The notes under the pieces: generated by a model | The model's database searches: none | Seen by the model: only the letters and a program-made list of their open reading frames with translations | What the model was told of the DNA's origin: nothing | Translations under genes and position numbers: made by a program | DNA from: an uncultured bacterium | Lineage (GTDB): Bacteria > Desulfobacterota > Desulfovibrionia > Desulfovibrionales > Desulfovibrionaceae | DNA length: 7,254 nucleotides | Direction: 5' to 3' | Assembly (NCBI GenBank): GCA_905215675.1 | Contig: CAJMRA010000119.1 | Location: forward strand, 1-7,254 | Shown: in pieces, positions 5,350 to 7,254 of the stretch | Layout of the letters: every line of letters starts with the position of its first letter | How positions within the stretch are numbered: the stretch's first letter is position 1

Positions 5350-5550
5350 ATGAGCTGCGAAAACAAACGTCCCTGCCCTTGCACCTATGATTGTCCCAGA
5401 CACGGCAAATGCTGCGCCTGCGTTGCGCATCACCGCGATCATAACGAAGGTGTGCCCGGATGCTTCTTTTCAAGGGAAGCGGAAGCGACGTATGATCGAA
5501 GCCTTGAAGCGCTTTGCCGCGACAGGGGCATGACGATTGTGAAAGGATAG
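5350..5550 (+). CDS. Cysteine-rich small protein, DUF6485-type
   Basis: A 66-residue cytoplasmic mini-protein with nine cysteines (3, 9, 11, 15, 21, 22, 24, 38, 56). The core CPCTYDCPRHGKCCACVAHH, then a PGCFF and a YDRSLE segment, matches my recollection of the DUF6485 family (short proteins of anaerobic bacteria, formerly annotated as cytosolic protein). The cysteine and histidine clustering suggests a zinc or iron site, but no function is established that I know of. It has its own extended -10 promoter at 5272-5300 and an AGGAGG site. The frame ends TAG AGCGC, again the gene-end motif of this locus, and is followed by repeat copy 5 in the opposite orientation. Confidence 0.8.
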   Translation: MSCENKRPCPCTYDCPRHGKCCACVAHHRDHNEGVPGCFFSREAEATYDRSLEALCRDRGMTIVKG

Positions 5551-5596
5551 AGCGCTGTTTTTTTGAAAAAGGCAAAGCATGAGGTGGCGGAACAGT

Positions 5597-5695
5597 GCCG
5601 CACGGCCCGAAAAGAGCGGAAAAAGCGCCTTTTTTCCGCAAAATGACAGGCCGTATGCTGTGAAACACAACGCGTTTCACACTGAAAATGCGCTA
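5597..5695 (-). repeat. Dispersed two-hairpin repeat, copy 5
   Basis: GTGCCGCACGGCCCG, hairpin 2 (GCGGAAAAA / TTTTTCCGC, 5616-5639), linker ATGACAGGCCGTATG, hairpin 1 (TGTGAAAC, 5659-5666; GTTTCACA, 5674-5681), terminus CTGAAAATGCGCTA. In hairpin 1 a T-to-G change in one arm is matched by A-to-C in the other. The TA(G) end is kept although no gene stops here, which suggests that it belongs to the element. The terminus lies only 2 nt before the Shine-Dalgarno region of the dehydrogenase gene. Confidence 0.9.
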
Positions 5696-5711
5696 CGAAG
5701 GGAGCGAATAT

Positions 5712-6476
5712 ATGGAGAATACGGCGAAGACCGTTTTTATTACCGGGGGGTCCACGGGGATCGGCGCGGCCTGCGTGCGCAAGTTCGCCGCCATGGGCTG
5801 GAATGTTGCCTTTATGGATATCAATACGCGGGACGGCGCGAATCTTGCCGGTGAACTTGGCGTGCTGTTTGTGGAAGGCAGTACCCGCAGCCGCGCGGAT
5901 ATCGATCGGGCCGTTTCCGCCGCATGCCGCCAGTTCGGCGGGCTGGATAGCGTGATTGCCAATGCGGGCATTCACCGCTGCAATACCCTGCTGGATATCA
6001 GCGAGGAAGAACTGGACCTGATGATTGATACCAACATCAGGGGCACGGTGCATACGCTTCGTGCGACCGTGCCCTTGCTGGTGAACCGGGGAAAAGGCTC
6101 GGTGGTCATCAATGCGTCCGACCAGTGCTATGTGGGCAAGCCCAACAGCTTCGGCTATGGCCTTACCAAGGGGGCTCTGGGACAGATTACCAGAAGTCTG
6201 GCCATCGACTTGGGGCCGAAAGGCGTTCGCGTCAATGCCGTATGCGCGGGAACCATACGTACCCCCCTCACGGAAACATTGTTCCAGAGCTTTGCCGACA
6301 TCACGCACGGAGGCGACGCGAGCGCCTACTGGAAGTCCGAAGCCGCGCTCTATCCTCTGGGCAGGGTGGGCGAAGCCTGCGAAGTGGCGGAACTCGTCCA
6401 CTTTCTCGCTTCCGATGCCGCAAGCTTCATGACGGGAGGTCTGTATCTCGTGGATGGGGGCCTCACGGCCGGGTAG
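5712..6476 (+). CDS. Short-chain dehydrogenase/reductase (classical SDR)
   Basis: A 254-residue cytoplasmic NAD(P)-dependent oxidoreductase of the classical SDR family. Motifs: cofactor loop TGGSTGIG (11-18); D36 at the end of the second strand, which favours NAD(H) over NADP(H); NAG (84-86); N109; catalytic S136, Y149 and K153 (the YGLTK segment, with S and Y 13 apart as usual); a PG-type region replaced by CAGTIRTP (178-185); and C-terminal MTGGLYLVDGG. All four catalytic residues are present, so it should be active. The substrate (sugar, alcohol or ketone) cannot be told from sequence. Start: ATG 5712 has AAGGGAG with 7-nt spacing; an in-frame ATG at 5688 lies inside repeat copy 5 and is rejected. 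There is no obvious promoter between the copy and the start, so transcription may come through the repeat from the gene upstream. TAG stop. Confidence 0.92.
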   Translation: MENTAKTVFITGGSTGIGAACVRKFAAMGWNVAFMDINTRDGANLAGELGVLFVEGSTRSRADIDRAVSAACRQFGGLDSVIANAGIHRCNTLLDISEEELDLMIDTNIRGTVHTLRATVPLLVNRGKGSVVINASDQCYVGKPNSFGYGLTKGALGQITRSLAIDLGPKGVRVNAVCAGTIRTPLTETLFQSFADITHGGDASAYWKSEAALYPLGRVGEACEVAELVHFLASDAASFMTGGLYLVDGGLTAG

Positions 6477-6527
6477 AGCGTTCGATCGTGCGGGGAGCTT
6501 TTCGCCGACGCGGCGGAGAGAAAAGAC

Positions 6528-6558
6528 TTGACTTATTATCAGGAATCTTTACTATAAA
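6528..6558 (+). promoter_or_regulatory. Candidate promoter for rubrerythrin
   Basis: TTGACT (6528-6533) and TATAAA (6553-6558) have near-consensus hexamers but a 19-nt spacer, two longer than ideal. The spacer contains TTATTATC. A longer spacer is sometimes seen at activator- or repressor-controlled promoters, and rubrerythrin is commonly PerR-controlled, but no clear PerR palindrome is visible. Confidence 0.45.
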
Positions 6559-6607
6559 GCTCACGAAGCGAACACCTCAACCGGCATTATGCCAAAGGAT
6601 ACCCCTG

Positions 6608-7183
6608 ATGAAATCTCTGAAAGGCACGCAGACGGAAAAGAATATTCTCACCGCCTTTGCCGGTGAATCCCAGGCTCGCAACCGCTACGACTTCTTTGCC
6701 GGAGCCGCCAAAAAGGACGGCTTCGTGCTGGTGAGCGACATCTTTACGGAAACGGCCCTGCAGGAAAAGGAACATGCCAAGCGTCTGTTCAAGTTCCTTG
6801 AGGGGGGCGAAGTGGAAATCGCCGCCGCCTTCCCCGCCGGGGTCATCGGCGACAGCCACGCCAATCTGATTGCCTCCGCCGCCGGTGAAAATCACGAGCA
6901 CACGGAAATGTACCCCTCCTTTGCGGCGACGGCCGAGAAGGAAGGCTTTGCCGAAGTGGCCGCCGTCATGCGCAATATCGCGGTCGCCGAAGCCTATCAC
7001 GAGCGCCGTTTCCTGGCGCTGGCCCGGGATATCAAGGAAGGCCGCATGTTCCTGCGTGAAAAGCCCGTCATCTGGCGGTGCCGTAATTGCGGCTGTCTGG
7101 TGGAAGGAACCCACGCGCCCGATGTGTGCCCGGCCTGCGCGCACCCCAAGGCGCATTTTGAAGAACTGAACTACAGCTTCTAG
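6608..7183 (+). CDS. rbr: Rubrerythrin (diiron peroxidase with rubredoxin domain)
   Basis: A 191-residue cytoplasmic non-haem iron protein that reduces hydrogen peroxide to water in anaerobes, fed by rubredoxin-type electron donors. The N-terminal four-helix domain carries the diiron ligands E20, E53, H56, E94, E97, E128 and H131 in the two ExxH patterns (EKEH and EAYH). The C-terminal rubredoxin-like Fe(Cys)4 site is C158-x2-C161 and C174-x2-C177, with the typical WRCRNCG and CPACAHPKAHFE. Length and ligand spacing equal those of the D. vulgaris protein as I remember it. Start: ATG 6608 with AAGGA 8 nt upstream. Unlike loci where rbr sits with perR and a rubredoxin-like gene, it is alone here, 131 nt after an SDR gene and with its own probable promoter. 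TAG stop followed by AGCGTTTTAAC and a strong hairpin. Confidence 0.97.
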   Translation: MKSLKGTQTEKNILTAFAGESQARNRYDFFAGAAKKDGFVLVSDIFTETALQEKEHAKRLFKFLEGGEVEIAAAFPAGVIGDSHANLIASAAGENHEHTEMYPSFAATAEKEGFAEVAAVMRNIAVAEAYHERRFLALARDIKEGRMFLREKPVIWRCRNCGCLVEGTHAPDVCPACAHPKAHFEELNYSF

Positions 7184-7217
7184 AGCGTTTTAACACTAAA
7201 TTGTTTTTCTGGGGGGA

Positions 7218-7254
7218 AGGAAACCCCCTTGGCTAGCGCGCAAGGGGGTTTCCT
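7218..7254 (+). terminator. Long hairpin downstream of rubrerythrin, probable terminator
   Basis: AGGAAACCCCCTT (7218-7230) pairs perfectly with AAGGGGGTTTCCT (7242-7254); G7231-C7241 adds a 14th pair. The window ends at the last stem base, so any T-tract cannot be seen. A run of six G at 7211-7216 can instead pair with the C-run at 7224-7228, giving a competing smaller hairpin. Confidence 0.7.

Noticed and set aside
1..5695. CRISPR array
   Set aside because: The repeats are ~100 bp, over 600 bp apart, in both orientations, with genes between them and no regular spacers or cas genes.
5439..6401. Minus-strand open frame crossing repeat copy 5 and the SDR gene
   Set aside because: It reads through a non-coding repeat and is antisense to a complete SDR.
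6499..6526. Terminator after the SDR gene
   Set aside because: CGCCG ACG CGGCG can fold, but the outer CTTTT/AAAAG pairing needs a 5-nt bulge and no T-tract follows.
6528..6560. PerR or Fur box at the rubrerythrin promoter
   Set aside because: TTATTATC resembles half a site, but there is no matching second half.

Overview
The window looks like chromosome of a GC-rich sulfate reducer of the Desulfovibrionaceae. The best anchor is the rubrerythrin at the right end: its 191-residue length, diiron ligands and rubredoxin-type cysteine spacing match, from memory, the classic Desulfovibrio vulgaris protein almost position for position. An orphan CheV and a sigma-54-type promoter fit the same group. 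I cannot name a species.

Layout, left to right. cheV (minus, 52-1080) and a cysteine synthase (minus, 1625-2545) are separated by about 540 bp without a gene. A secreted NTF2-like/DUF4440-type protein (plus, 2759-3214) diverges from the cysteine synthase and converges on a YgjP/DUF45-type zinc metallopeptidase (minus, 3401-4285). That gene diverges from a small coiled-coil, FlxA-like protein (plus, 4426-4809) with a candidate sigma-54 promoter. After another ~540 bp without a gene (terminators, hairpins, an AT-rich promoter) come a cysteine-rich DUF6485-type mini-protein (plus, 5350-5550), a classical short-chain dehydrogenase (plus, 5712-6476) and rubrerythrin (plus, 6608-7183) with a strong hairpin after it. 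These are mostly single-gene units with no shared pathway: chemotaxis, cysteine synthesis, a periplasmic protein, a peptidase and oxidative-stress defence.

The most striking feature lies between the genes. A dispersed repeat of about 100 bp occurs five times in 7.25 kb (1-54 truncated, 1533-1627, 3212-3313 inverted, 4861-4957, 5597-5695). Each full copy has two hairpins separated by a conserved ACAGGCCGTATG-like linker and ends in a TAGAGCATTTTCAG-like sequence. In three copies that end abuts or supplies the stop codon of the neighbouring gene. Both stems contain paired changes that keep base pairing. Related short TAGAGC starts follow most other genes, and seven of the eight stop codons are TAG. 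No mobile-element gene, CRISPR array, rRNA or tRNA was recognised.
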